From: Dysgonomonas sp. ZJ279
GTDB lineage: Bacteria > Bacteroidota > Bacteroidia > Bacteroidales > Dysgonomonadaceae
Length of the DNA stretch: 64,000 nt
Assembly (NCBI RefSeq): GCF_011039205.1
Contig: NZ_JAAKEL010000003.1
Span: 62,001-126,000 of the forward strand
Reading direction: 5' to 3'
The translations under genes were made by a program, and so were the position numbers. Below, piece by piece: positions 35,299 through 44,357 of the stretch (position 1 is its first letter; every line of letters starts with the position of its first letter). The notes below the pieces were generated by a model. It was given only the letters and a program-made list of their open reading frames with translations. It was not told where the DNA came from and ran no database searches.

Positions 35299-37206
35299 AT
35301 GAGAAATATAAAAATATATTTGGTGTTTGTTACTGTTTGCTTAATGAATAGCTTCATCTATGCGAATGATTATCCGGTATCTGCAATTGCCGATAGTCTG
35401 AAAATTGATGCTGTTGCAGTTGTCCGGGATTATTCGATTGTTTTTACCCAGTCTAATCTGAATAATGCTACTTATACTGTTACTGAAGTGACAACGATTT
35501 TGAATAAACAAGGAGATTATTATGCACATTTTAGGACCTATGGAGATAAATCAAGAGAGTTGAGCAGTTTTTCCGGAATTGTGAGGGATGCATCAGGTAA
35601 GATTATTCGGAAAATCAAGAAAGGAGATCTAATCGTATCCTCTATATCGGAGGGCTCTACAATGGCTTCAGATAGTTATAGTATTTCATATGAATGCCAA
35701 CACCCTTCTTACCCGTTTACAGTAGAGTATTCGTATCAGGTAAAGATAAAGAATGGGGTCATTTCTTATCCGTCTTTTAGTCCTGTCGGCTTTCAGGAAT
35801 CGCTTGAGAGGGCTGAGTTTAAATTGGAATTACCATTGGATATTAATTTGCGAAAAAAATCGAATTATGCATGTAATATTCAGAATGAAAAGATAGTAGA
35901 TAAGAATATATATTCACTTTCGTTAATTGGATTGAAAGCGAGAAAATATGAAGTATTGGCACCTTCGTTCCGTGAAATCTTGCCACGAGTGTTATTTGCT
36001 CCGTCTGATTTTTGTTATGATTCTCATTGTGGTAATATGTCGACATGGGGTAGTTATGCCGAATGGGTGTCTAAGCTATTGAAAGATAGAGATATCTTGT
36101 CAGCCGATTTGGTAGCTAAGCTACAAGCAATGACAAAAGACGCTAAAGATGACAGGGAGAAAGTGAGAATTATTTACGAATATATGCAAAACCATTCCCG
36201 CTATGTGAGTATTCAGATGGGTATAGGAGGATTACAGCCGGCTGCTGCCATGCATGTGGCTAAAAATGGGTTTGGAGACTGTAAGGGCTTGTCAAATTTG
36301 ATGAAAGCAATGCTAAAAGCAGTTGATATACCATCAAATTATTGTGAGATAAGTATGACGGAAAGAGAACTTTATTCTGACTTTGCAAATGTGAGTCAGA
36401 CAGATCATGCAATCTTGCTTGTTCCATTGAAGGGAGATAGTATATGGCTTGAGTGTACTTCACAAACCTTACCTTTTGGATTTATTCATGATGATATTGC
36501 AGGACATACAGCTCTTGTTATTTCCGAAGATGGTACGGAAAGTAAGTTGTGTAGGCTTCCTGTCTATACTGATAAACAAAATAATAAGGAAACTATTCTA
36601 GTTGTTGATATTCACGAAGATGGTCAGGCTACAGGGCATATCTCTTTTGTCGAGCATTTGCATGGATATGTGTCTGCAATACCTGTATTCAATTCTAAAG
36701 ATCGGGATAAGATGATTAAATATATTAATACCTATTTAAAACTACCCCATATTGAGTTTAGTGGAATTACCGCAACAGAAAATAAGGCATCATTACCTTC
36801 ATGCCGGCTAGATGCTGCTTTCCAAGCTCCTGATTATGGCAATAAAACAGGAAATCGTTTATTCCTGCCTTTATGTCCTTTGCATAAAGGAACCCTGAAT
36901 ATGTTTTCGGCAGAGAGCCGGACTTGGGATATAGTCATGCAGAATGGTTTTAGCGAGACTGATTCTATTGTATTTAACTTGCCTGAATCGTATACGCTGG
37001 AAACCTTACCTAAAGATGTTGACATAAATACGCCTTTTGGTTCGCTCAAAACTAAAACCGAACAAAAAGATAATCAAATTATTTATACACAATACCTGGA
37101 TATTTACTCGACAAGACATTCTAAAGAATCTTATAAGGAAGTAAAAGATTTTTTTGCTCAAATATCAACTACGATAAAAAGAAAACTAGTACTCCGAAAA
37201 ATATAG
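35299..37206 (+). CDS. Exported DUF3857/transglutaminase-like protein with intact catalytic residues
   Basis: A 635-residue protein with a signal peptide (residues 1-22), DUF3857 (about 45-240) and a transglutaminase core. The catalytic cysteine is Cys328 in GFGDCKGLSN and the histidine is His370 in QTDHAILLV; the third position is in IWLECTSQ, with Glu in place of the common Asp. It could therefore cut or crosslink peptides in the envelope, unlike its upstream neighbour. The two probably come from one transcript and may act together. Confidence 0.82.
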   Translation: MRNIKIYLVFVTVCLMNSFIYANDYPVSAIADSLKIDAVAVVRDYSIVFTQSNLNNATYTVTEVTTILNKQGDYYAHFRTYGDKSRELSSFSGIVRDASGKIIRKIKKGDLIVSSISEGSTMASDSYSISYECQHPSYPFTVEYSYQVKIKNGVISYPSFSPVGFQESLERAEFKLELPLDINLRKKSNYACNIQNEKIVDKNIYSLSLIGLKARKYEVLAPSFREILPRVLFAPSDFCYDSHCGNMSTWGSYAEWVSKLLKDRDILSADLVAKLQAMTKDAKDDREKVRIIYEYMQNHSRYVSIQMGIGGLQPAAAMHVAKNGFGDCKGLSNLMKAMLKAVDIPSNYCEISMTERELYSDFANVSQTDHAILLVPLKGDSIWLECTSQTLPFGFIHDDIAGHTALVISEDGTESKLCRLPVYTDKQNNKETILVVDIHEDGQATGHISFVEHLHGYVSAIPVFNSKDRDKMIKYINTYLKLPHIEFSGITATENKASLPSCRLDAAFQAPDYGNKTGNRLFLPLCPLHKGTLNMFSAESRTWDIVMQNGFSETDSIVFNLPESYTLETLPKDVDINTPFGSLKTKTEQKDNQIIYTQYLDIYSTRHSKESYKEVKDFFAQISTTIKRKLVLRKI

Positions 37207-37396
37207 TTTTTGTTCTTTTGCATAAAGTTCAATGTATTATTGTTTTATATTCAGAGCAGTAGTGTATTTCATTTCACTTGGTGCAGAGAAACTTTGTATT
37301 TTGATATTTCGTTTTACTTTGATGATTTTCTCGAAAATAAAATGGTTGCAGCCGTCCAAATATTCTGCTACCACTAGAAGTGGATTTTCGTTTGTA

Positions 37397-37404
37397 TATC
37401 TTTG
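37397..37404 (+). promoter_or_regulatory. Candidate -7 element of the EamA transporter gene
   Basis: TATCTTTG matches TAnnTTTG and lies 40 bases before the ATG at 37445. No -33 TTTG at the usual distance was seen. Confidence 0.4.
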
Positions 37405-37444
37405 TCAGACTATTTATAAATAAATTCTGCAATAATTATAAGTA

Positions 37445-38326
37445 ATGGCAATAGATCGTGTCTTTTGGTATCATTTCATGGCTGTAATAACAGTTTGTAT
37501 ATGGGGCGTAACATTCGTTTCAACCAAAGTCTTAATTGGCTATGGCTTGTCTCCCATCGAGATATTCTTTTTTCGCTTTGTTTTGGCATATATATGCATT
37601 TGTTTTGTCTCTCCACGTAAATTGTTTGCAAATAGCTTTAAAGACGAGTTGTGGATGGTGGGTGCAGGGCTTAGCGGAGGGTCGTTGTACTTTATCACCG
37701 AAAATACAGCATTGGGTTTGACATTAGCTTCGAATGTTTCTTTAATTATTTGTACAACGCCCATTTTGACCGCCTTTCTTTTTTATTTTGTAAATAAAGA
37801 AGAAAAACTAAAGAGAAATCTGTTAATTGGGTCATTTATTGCTTTGGCAGGAGTGGCTCTGGTTGTATTCAATGGCCGCTTTAACTTCGAAGTTAATCCA
37901 TTGGGAGATATTCTTACATTTGTTGCAGCCCTCATGTGGGCATTTTATTGTCTCATACTAAGGCGTATGAATACAAAATACTCTATTTTATTCTTTACCC
38001 GTAAAGTGTTTTTCTATGGCGTAATTACCTCATTGCCTATGTTCATTATTAGTCCTCTTAATTTCAATTTAGATATCTTGCTGAAACCGGTTGTGTTTTC
38101 AAATTTGCTTTTTCTCGGTGTAGTAGCTTCTATGCTATGTTTTATTATGTGGAACAATATTGTCAAAAGAATAGGCGCTTTACGTGCTACAAATTATCTT
38201 TATATTGTCCCCCTTGTTACAATGATTACCTCAGCATTGGTTATTGACGAACAAATCACAATTATTACACTTGTCGGCTCTTGCCTTATTTTATTTGGAG
38301 TCTACTTAGTGGAAAGAAGTAGATAG
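37445..38326 (+). CDS. EamA/DMT-family transporter
   Basis: A 293-residue inner-membrane protein with ten predicted helices in two EamA repeats (about residues 10-140 and 155-290). The first repeat has the characteristic VCIWGVTFVSTKVLI and the RFVLAYICI segment. DMT exporters of this type move amino acids, sugars or metabolites outwards; substrate cannot be told from sequence. It stands alone between the DUF3857 pair and the GH3 gene. No terminator was seen behind it. Confidence 0.9.
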   Translation: MAIDRVFWYHFMAVITVCIWGVTFVSTKVLIGYGLSPIEIFFFRFVLAYICICFVSPRKLFANSFKDELWMVGAGLSGGSLYFITENTALGLTLASNVSLIICTTPILTAFLFYFVNKEEKLKRNLLIGSFIALAGVALVVFNGRFNFEVNPLGDILTFVAALMWAFYCLILRRMNTKYSILFFTRKVFFYGVITSLPMFIISPLNFNLDILLKPVVFSNLLFLGVVASMLCFIMWNNIVKRIGALRATNYLYIVPLVTMITSALVIDEQITIITLVGSCLILFGVYLVERSR

Positions 38327-38444
38327 GCGGAGCTTACGTTTCTGTAAACTGATGAAAAAATGCCTTTATTTATTAAATGAGTGATAGTTAATATTATCTT
38401 TTTTATTACCTTAGTCAAGTTAAATCTTAAATTTCTCAATTAGT

Positions 38445-41105
38445 ATGAAGACTATCACTTACTATTCTAAATTAATTCTTATAGCTTGTGTCTTTTTGTC
38501 CACAGCATTATTAGTAAAGGGGCAAGAAGGAGTAGAACCATATAAAAATGTATCTCTTAACTTCGATGAAAGGGCGGATGACTTGTTATCCCGATTGACA
38601 CTCGAAGAAAAAGCTTTGATGCTTCGTTACGATTCGCCCGAAATTAAGCGTTTAGGTATCCCTGCCCATAACTTTTGGAATGAGTGTTTGCACGGTGTTG
38701 CGCGTTCGGGAGTCGCTACTGTTTTTCCTCAGGCCATAGGCATGGCTGCCATGTGGGATAAAGAAGAAATGTTTAGTATTGCAGATGCGATCTCAGACGA
38801 AGCTAGAGCAAAGCATCACGCGTATGCATTGCAAGGTAAGAGAGGCATATATCAAGGTCTGACATTTTGGACACCCAATATAAATATATTTCGCGATCCG
38901 CGCTGGGGCAGAGGTATGGAAACTTATGGTGAAGATCCCTATCTGACAGGCGAATTAGCAGTTCCTTTTATCAAAGGATTGCAAGGTGACGATTCGAGAT
39001 ATTTAAAACTCGTGGCTACAGCCAAGCACTTTGCTGTGCATAGTGGTCCCGAATCGACTCGTCATTCTTTCGATGTGTGGCCTAGCGATTATGACTTGGC
39101 AGAAACATATCTTCCTCATTTCAGAAAAACAGTAGAACATGCTAATGTTTATTCTGTGATGTGTGCTTATCAGCGCTTGAAGGGTGCTCCTTGTTGTGGA
39201 AGTAAATTTCTGGAAGGTTTGTTGCGTGAGCAATGGGGTTTTGAAGGTTATATCGTTTCCGATTGTGGAGCGATAGCTGACTTCTATAAAAAGGAAGCAC
39301 ACAATCTTGTTGCTACACCCGAAGAGGCTGCAGCGATGGCCATACAAGCAGGTACTGATTTGAATTGCGGCGATGTATATAGAAATTTAGTTAGTTCAGT
39401 AAAGCAAGGTTTCCTCACAGAAGCAGAATTAGATGTATCGGTGAAAAGAATTATTCTTGCCCGGATGAAATTAGGACAGTTTGATCCACAGGAAATGGTT
39501 GAGTATTCAAAAATTCCATATAGTGTAGTCGATAGCAAAGAGCATAAACAACTGGCTTTAGATGCTGCTCATAAATCAATCGTTTTATTGAAGAACGAAA
39601 AAAATACACTTCCTTTTAATAAAGGTGTCAAAAAGGTTGCGGTAATTGGCCCTAATGCCGATGCAAAGGATGTATTGTTGGCAAACTACTATGGTTATCC
39701 GACTGAACCTAAAACAGTATTAGCAGGACTAAAAGATAAATTGCCCAATTCGCAAGTCGATTTTGCGCAAGGATGTCCTTTAGCTCCTAAATTACCTTAT
39801 TTCGATATTGTTCCATCCGATTATCTATATACTGATGGTACTAAAAAACAAAATGGCTTAAAGGCTGAATATTTTCCTAATCTGAATTGGGAAGGGACTC
39901 CGGCTCATACACAGATAGATAAGACTGTGAATTTTGCATGGTGGACTACTCCTCCATTCGCAGATTTGAAATATGATCATTTTTCTGTTAGATGGAGTGG
40001 AGTCATTGTTCCACCCGTTACCGGAGAGTATGCCATTGCAGGAGAAGGGCTTTTGGGTTTCGACCTTTATTTAGATGGTGCTAAACTATTATCGTGCAGA
40101 GGAGATCATGAATTGCAAAAAGCTTATGAGTATGTTCATTTAGAGGCTGGCAAATCTTATGATGTCAAGATCGATTATGTACAAAACAATACAGAATATC
40201 CGGCTATGAGTTTCTTATGGGAAAAACCTAATGACAATCTGAAACAAGAAGCACTAAATCTGGCGAAGTCATCTGATATAGTTGTTCTGTGTATGGGATT
40301 AGGACCAACACTAGAGGGAGAAGAAATGCGGGTTAAAGTTGACGGCTTTGATAGAGGAGACCGTTTAGATATTAAATTACCTGCTATTCAAACCGAATTG
40401 ATAAAAGAAATATATGCGCTGGGTAAACCTACTGTTTTAGTCTTATTAAATGGAAGTGCATTAGCATTTAATTGGGAGGCTGAAAATCTGCCAGCAATAG
40501 TAGAAGCTTGGTATCCGGGCCAGAGTGGGGGAGCAGCTATCGCTGATGTGTTGTTTGGTGATTATAATCCTGCAGGGCGTTTGCCAGTAACATTTTATAG
40601 GAGCATAGATCAGATACCGGCATTCGATGATTACAATATGGCTGGAAAAACATATCGTTATTTTGAAGGAGAGCCACTTTATGAATTCGGATATGGGTTG
40701 AGTTATACTAAATTTGAATATAAAATGTTAGCATCTTCGCAATCTGTAACGGCAGGCGATGATGTCTTGTTTTCAGTAGAGGTAAAGAATACCGGAAAAG
40801 TAGATGGTGATGAGGTGGTTCAGCTTTATGTTTCGCTATCCGATAATAATCTTAAGAATTCTATTCGTTCGTTACAAGGATTTAAACGTATTCATCTTAA
40901 AGCAGGAGAATCGGAGGTAGTTGATTTTGTATTGACGCCTGATCAGATGGCTGGTCGAGACAGTCATGGCATACCGATAGTTGCTGCCGGTAATGCGTTG
41001 GTTTCCATTGGTGGTAAGCAACCGGATGCAAAAGCAATTGCTTCGAAACAAGTAATCCAAAAAGAGATTAAAATTGTAGGTCCTTCTTTTTATATCCAAG
41101 AATAA
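38445..41105 (+). CDS. Exported GH3 glycoside hydrolase with PA14 insert
   Basis: The 886-residue enzyme has a signal peptide (residues 1-26), the GH3 N-terminal barrel with nucleophile Asp273 in VSDCGAI, and the substrate-binding KHFAVHSGPE. The alpha/beta C-terminal domain is split by a PA14 module (about 460-600, starting NGLKAEYFPNLNWEGTP). A fibronectin-III-like end follows, with YEFGYGLSYT. The overall type fits beta-xylosidase, arabinosidase or beta-glucosidase; PA14 inserts often narrow substrate choice. No susCD pair or other CAZyme adjoins, so it is not in an obvious polysaccharide-utilisation locus. Confidence 0.93.
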   Translation: MKTITYYSKLILIACVFLSTALLVKGQEGVEPYKNVSLNFDERADDLLSRLTLEEKALMLRYDSPEIKRLGIPAHNFWNECLHGVARSGVATVFPQAIGMAAMWDKEEMFSIADAISDEARAKHHAYALQGKRGIYQGLTFWTPNINIFRDPRWGRGMETYGEDPYLTGELAVPFIKGLQGDDSRYLKLVATAKHFAVHSGPESTRHSFDVWPSDYDLAETYLPHFRKTVEHANVYSVMCAYQRLKGAPCCGSKFLEGLLREQWGFEGYIVSDCGAIADFYKKEAHNLVATPEEAAAMAIQAGTDLNCGDVYRNLVSSVKQGFLTEAELDVSVKRIILARMKLGQFDPQEMVEYSKIPYSVVDSKEHKQLALDAAHKSIVLLKNEKNTLPFNKGVKKVAVIGPNADAKDVLLANYYGYPTEPKTVLAGLKDKLPNSQVDFAQGCPLAPKLPYFDIVPSDYLYTDGTKKQNGLKAEYFPNLNWEGTPAHTQIDKTVNFAWWTTPPFADLKYDHFSVRWSGVIVPPVTGEYAIAGEGLLGFDLYLDGAKLLSCRGDHELQKAYEYVHLEAGKSYDVKIDYVQNNTEYPAMSFLWEKPNDNLKQEALNLAKSSDIVVLCMGLGPTLEGEEMRVKVDGFDRGDRLDIKLPAIQTELIKEIYALGKPTVLVLLNGSALAFNWEAENLPAIVEAWYPGQSGGAAIADVLFGDYNPAGRLPVTFYRSIDQIPAFDDYNMAGKTYRYFEGEPLYEFGYGLSYTKFEYKMLASSQSVTAGDDVLFSVEVKNTGKVDGDEVVQLYVSLSDNNLKNSIRSLQGFKRIHLKAGESEVVDFVLTPDQMAGRDSHGIPIVAAGNALVSIGGKQPDAKAIASKQVIQKEIKIVGPSFYIQE

Positions 41106-41121
41106 GAAGCGATTACAAGCG

Positions 41122-41162
41122 AAAAGAGCTCCTGTTTTAACTTAAAACAGGAGCTCTTTTTG
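41122..41162. terminator. Bidirectional terminator between convergent genes
   Basis: A 19-base arm (41122-41140, AAAAGAGCTCCTGTTTTAA) is matched exactly by 41142-41160. T runs occur on both strands, so it can end both the GH3 gene and the minus-strand gene at 41171. Confidence 0.92.
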
Positions 41163-41170
41163 TATATGAT

Positions 41171-41911
41171 TTATCTGGTTGCTATCCCAAATCTTAATGA
41201 AAAACTTAGAGCAAATACCGCACCTCGACCTCTGTCTTCAAATGCACTATTTTTAAATCTGAAATTGTTGGTAGCTTCAGTTTGACCAAAAGGTGTTTGC
41301 CATGATAAAGAAGCATATACAGCAGCATCCAGCGGATATTTGTCGGCTAATAACCATACCCATCCTTTTCCAACACCATATTCGGCAATCGAGAGTTCGT
41401 CGTATCTTCTATACCTTACCATTAAGGCCATATAATTTTTAGAACTGTGAGCAAAATATATTCTGGGTGCAGCTAAGAGACTGTATCCAAATTTTGTGTT
41501 TTTGAAATTCCTATTATTTTCTGCACTTATAGGAAAGGTGCTGATTTCATTTTCATAAGGTAGTATTAGACCTACACCAGCCTCTACTGCAAATAAACTC
41601 GAAAACCGATGCTCATATATAATAGGTAAATCACCATCTATTATAGATAAAATATCTGTTTTAATAATACTTGTCGGATATCCTTTTATGCCATCAACAT
41701 TACTTTTGCTGAAAGACTCATAAGAGTATGTAGGATAAGAACTGAGTGTGAAATCGTAGTCTTCTTGCGCTTTTGCTTCTTCATTAGCAACTAATAATAG
41801 AGTTACTCCTAATAGTATAGTTCTGAAGTGTCTTCTATTTATAGAAGGAGGGATAAGTATCTTTTTATGAAAGATTTCCCGAATATTTATTTTTTTTATG
41901 ATTGACTTCAT
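41171..41911 (-). CDS. Predicted exported outer-membrane protein, function unknown
   Basis: The 246-residue protein has a basic N-terminus, a hydrophobic segment (about 31-43) and a signal cleavage site near AKA-Q. The mature part alternates polar and hydrophobic residues, with YEHRFSSLFAVEAGVGLILPY, KFGYSLLAAPRIYF and a final FALSFSLRFGIATR, as expected of a small outer-membrane beta-barrel. No named family was recognised. The N-terminal region before the hydrophobic part is long (30 residues), so the true start might be internal, but no better Met is present. Confidence 0.6.
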   Translation of the reverse strand: MKSIIKKINIREIFHKKILIPPSINRRHFRTILLGVTLLLVANEEAKAQEDYDFTLSSYPTYSYESFSKSNVDGIKGYPTSIIKTDILSIIDGDLPIIYEHRFSSLFAVEAGVGLILPYENEISTFPISAENNRNFKNTKFGYSLLAAPRIYFAHSSKNYMALMVRYRRYDELSIAEYGVGKGWVWLLADKYPLDAAVYASLSWQTPFGQTEATNNFRFKNSAFEDRGRGAVFALSFSLRFGIATR

Positions 41912-42158
41912 TGTGGTATCATTTTTGAACGTTGCAATTATTGCCTATTTTCATGTTATAACGTGTTATAAATATGCCTTGTTTATATTAATTAGCTTAA
42001 TTTGTATTAATTATACATTGCTAAGACTTGTGTTAATTAATGCTAATTAATGTGTATTATAGAAAAAATTGATGGCATATAAGTGAACTTTTTTCAATAT
42101 TGTCTTCGAATTTTAAGTGAAGTAATCCAGACTTTTTGTTATTGTTTTATTTTTTAAT

Positions 42159-42243
42159 AAAGATTACTGTAAAAGCGATTTAATTGAACGATTTACAACT
42201 CGATATAGTTAGATCAAACTTGTTCAATAAGGCGTTGGTTAAA
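42159..42243 (+). repeat. Diverged direct repeat upstream of nuoA, unit 1
   Basis: About 80 bases starting AAAGATTACTGTAAAAGCGA match the unit at 42569-42650 at roughly three quarters of positions by eye. Both contain TAATTGAA and an A(C/T)AACT(C/T)GA(A/T)ATAGTT-like core. Confidence 0.5.
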
Positions 42244-42433
42244 AGTCAATATAGACTATATATGTTTTTAGTGATTACAAAGTTAACGTTTTCCTGTTTT
42301 TTTATCTTAAAAAAATCCAGAGGATTCAAATGTCTATTTTTAAATCATTGTCATATTTTTACGACATGAATGAAATTAAAATCACGAAAATCTTATAGTC
42401 TTAAAAGTATAAATAAACGCAATTGTATGCAAC

Positions 42434-42466
42434 TGAAAATGCAGCAAGACCGTAAATGCATTTTCA
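42434..42466. other. Stem-loop with overlapping short direct repeat
   Basis: TGAAAATGCA (42434-42443) and TGCATTTTCA (42457-42466) are exact reverse complements around a 13-base loop. The loop contains CAAGACCGTAAA, and CAAGATCGTAAA follows directly after the stem. It lies between the two direct-repeat units. Confidence 0.4.
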
Positions 42467-42568
42467 AGATCGTAAAAAAAACTACTGCAATTTCGTCAAT
42501 AGAGATACATTATCATAAAAACCCAACCATTGATTAAAGTTATCTCAATTTTTGCTGTTTTTTGAAAG

Positions 42569-42650
42569 AAAGATTATTGTGAAAGCAATATAATTGAAAG
42601 CTATCCAACTTGAAATAGTTGTTTCAAATTTATTAATGGTTTTACTCATT
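42569..42650 (+). repeat. Diverged direct repeat upstream of nuoA, unit 2
   Basis: Begins AAAGATTATTGTGAAAGCAA and continues in register with unit 1 at 42159-42243. The 410-base offset and the level of divergence suggest an old duplication. Confidence 0.5.
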
Positions 42651-42670
42651 TTGTGAGCTTAAAAAGATAC

Positions 42671-42705
42671 CTCTGTGTTAAATAACACAGAGTGTAACCT
42701 ACACT
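42671..42705. promoter_or_regulatory. Paired palindromes upstream of nuoA
   Basis: CTCTGTGTTA-AA-TAACACAGAG (42671-42692) is a perfect 10-2-10 inverted repeat. Overlapping its last two bases, AGTGTA-ACC-TACACT begins at 42691 and gives a second inverted repeat. They lie about 100 bases before the nuo -7 element and could be a double operator or a compact RNA fold. Confidence 0.45.
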
Positions 42706-42801
42706 TTACAAAATGATATAATAATGTTTTATAATAGCTTTTTTTATTTTTTATTCTATAATTATATGCATTTTTGGCTGGTTTTTGATAAATAAATGAC
42801 G

Positions 42802-42809
42802 TATATTTG
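42802..42809 (+). promoter_or_regulatory. Candidate -7 element of the nuo operon
   Basis: TATATTTG matches TAnnTTTG, 51 bases before nuoA. TTTG motifs upstream are at spacings of 14 and 25 bases, outside the usual 17-23, so the -33 box is uncertain. Confidence 0.5.
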
Positions 42810-42859
42810 TGTTCTTAAACATGTATTTACTGTCAACTAAGAAAAGTCAAAACTAAATT

Positions 42860-43228
42860 ATGGAGTCAAACCTATATGATTTTATACCTATCTTAATGCA
42901 AATAGCCTTTTCGGCTATATTTGTTGTTGCAACAATTTTTGCTTCGAACTTTCTTGGGCCGAAACGAAGATCTTCTATAAAAAATTCGAATTTTGAGTGC
43001 GGTCTCGATCCTATCGGAAACGCACGTTCACCTTTTGCTGTAAAGTATTTTCTAGTCGCAATTCTTTTTGTGCTTTTCGATATCGAAATTATATTTATGT
43101 ACCCTTGGGCTGTCAATTTCAAAGCAATCGGGATAGATGGTCTTATTAAAATGGGAACTTTCATCGGATTGTTATTGGTGGGCTATCTCTATATAGTGAA
43201 GAGAAAAGCTTTAGAGTGGGAAAAATAA
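42860..43228 (+). CDS. nuoA: NADH-quinone oxidoreductase subunit A
   Basis: A 122-residue membrane protein with three helices and the conserved loop [10 protein letters not shown], which lies near the quinone cavity. The motif [16 protein letters not shown] in TM2 is characteristic of NuoA. It is the first of 14 genes, with a gap of 13 bases to nuoB. The -7 element at 42802-42809 probably drives it. Confidence 0.96.
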   Translation: MESNLYDFIPILMQIAFSAIFVVATIFASNFLGPKRRSSIKNSNFECGLDPIGNARSPFAVKYFLVAILFVLFDIEIIFMYPWAVNFKAIGIDGLIKMGTFIGLLLVGYLYIVKRKALEWEK

Positions 43229-43241
43229 AAAGAAAAGAACC

Positions 43242-43796
43242 ATGAGTGAATCATCATCAAATATAAATATTGTTCCTGCCCCAGAAGGGTATACAGGACA
43301 TGGCTTTTTCGCTACAAAGTTCGATTATGCAATCGGTTTAGCCCGTGCTAATTCTTTGTGGCCTTTGCCTTTTGCCACATCATGTTGTGGTATAGAGTTT
43401 ATGGCAACGATGGCTTCCACGTATGATATGGGGCGTTTCGGTGCCGAGCGTAATAGCTTTTCGCCACGTCAGGCTGATATGCTATTGGTAATGGGGACTA
43501 TTTCTAAAAAAATGGGTCCTATTTTGCGTCATGTCTACGAGCAGATGGCAGAACCTAAATGGGTTATTGCTGTCGGTGCATGTGCTTCGTCCGGTGGTAT
43601 ATTCGATACATATTCGGTATTGCAGGGTATCGATAAGATTATTCCTGTAGATGTATATGTTCCCGGATGCCCTCCTCGTCCCGAGCAAATTCTAGACGGT
43701 TTGATGCAATTGCAGGAGATCGTTAAGCACGAATCTATTCACAGAAGAGGTTCGGAAAGATATGAGAAACTTCTACAATCTTATAAATTTGAATAA
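43242..43796 (+). CDS. nuoB: NADH-quinone oxidoreductase subunit B
   Basis: The 184-residue subunit carries the terminal cluster N2. Its ligands are visible: tandem cysteines in [10 protein letters not shown], a cysteine in GACASSGG and one in [10 protein letters not shown]2 passes electrons to menaquinone at the junction with NuoD. Length and order fit the family. Confidence 0.97.
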   Translation: MSESSSNINIVPAPEGYTGHGFFATKFDYAIGLARANSLWPLPFATSCCGIEFMATMASTYDMGRFGAERNSFSPRQADMLLVMGTISKKMGPILRHVYEQMAEPKWVIAVGACASSGGIFDTYSVLQGIDKIIPVDVYVPGCPPRPEQILDGLMQLQEIVKHESIHRRGSERYEKLLQSYKFE

Positions 43797-43804
43797 TTAG
43801 TCAG

Positions 43805-44344
43805 ATGGCATTAGAAACGATAGATATTCAAAATAAAATAGAAGAGAAATTTGGTCCCGATGTTTCAAAATTTCGTATGGAACAAGATATCTTAACCTTC
43901 GAAGCAGCTCCGGCGGTGATAAAGGAAGTTATCCGTTTTATGCATAAGGACGAAGTATTGCGATTTAACTTCTTGACCGATCTTTGCGGAGTACATTATC
44001 CCGACAATGAAAAACAATCTCAATTTGTGGTTGTTTATTTATTACACAACTGGCTAGATAATGTACGGGTGAGGGTGAAAACTTTCCTTGCAGCCGATAA
44101 GGTAGAGGTGGACTCAATTACTGATGTTTTTGAAGCAGCCAACTGGATGGAAAGAGAAACATACGATTTCTATGGGGTGAATTTTATTGGCCATCCTAAC
44201 CTAAAACGTATATTGAACGATGATGGAATGACATCATTCCCAATGCGCAAAGAATATCCGTTGGAAGATTCGGGCAGAACAGATAAAGATGACCGCTTCT
44301 TTGGACGAACTCCTAATAATTATCAACCCGAAAGTAATAAATAA
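43805..44344 (+). CDS. nuoC: NADH-quinone oxidoreductase subunit C
   Basis: The 179-residue connecting-arm subunit shows the 30-kDa subunit signature around ANWMERETYDFYGVNFIGHPNLKRIL and the terminal MRKEYPL. It is a separate gene here, whereas some Bacteroides species carry a fused nuoCD. Gap of 8 bases after nuoB. Confidence 0.95.
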   Translation: MALETIDIQNKIEEKFGPDVSKFRMEQDILTFEAAPAVIKEVIRFMHKDEVLRFNFLTDLCGVHYPDNEKQSQFVVVYLLHNWLDNVRVRVKTFLAADKVEVDSITDVFEAANWMERETYDFYGVNFIGHPNLKRILNDDGMTSFPMRKEYPLEDSGRTDKDDRFFGRTPNNYQPESNK

Positions 44345-44357
44345 AAGAGGACAGATA

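Larger units (their letters stand above)
41912..42859. other. Long AT-rich region upstream of nuoA
   Basis: This 948-base stretch is the longest gene-free one. It holds a GTTATAA direct repeat near 41955-41971 behind the minus-strand gene, a cluster of TTAATTA motifs (about 41985-42060), a diverged direct repeat (42159-42243 and 42569-42650), a stem-loop at 42434-42466, paired palindromes at 42671-42705 and a -7 element at 42802-42809. A 61-codon frame beginning with TTG at 42184 lies in the first repeat unit and is probably not a gene. Confidence 0.55.

Noticed and set aside
38445-41105. Polysaccharide-utilisation locus around the GH3 enzyme
   Set aside because: No susC/susD pair, sensor or further glycosidase adjoins it; the SusC-like gene at the window end is 20 kb away with unrelated genes between.
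41985-42060. CRISPR-like array in the TTAATTA-rich stretch
   Set aside because: The motifs are 7-8 bases, irregularly spaced and AT-only; there are no uniform repeats or spacers and no cas genes.
42184-42369. 61-residue frame upstream of nuoA
   Set aside because: It starts with TTG inside an AT-rich direct repeat, has no homology that I recognise and no promoter match; probably chance.
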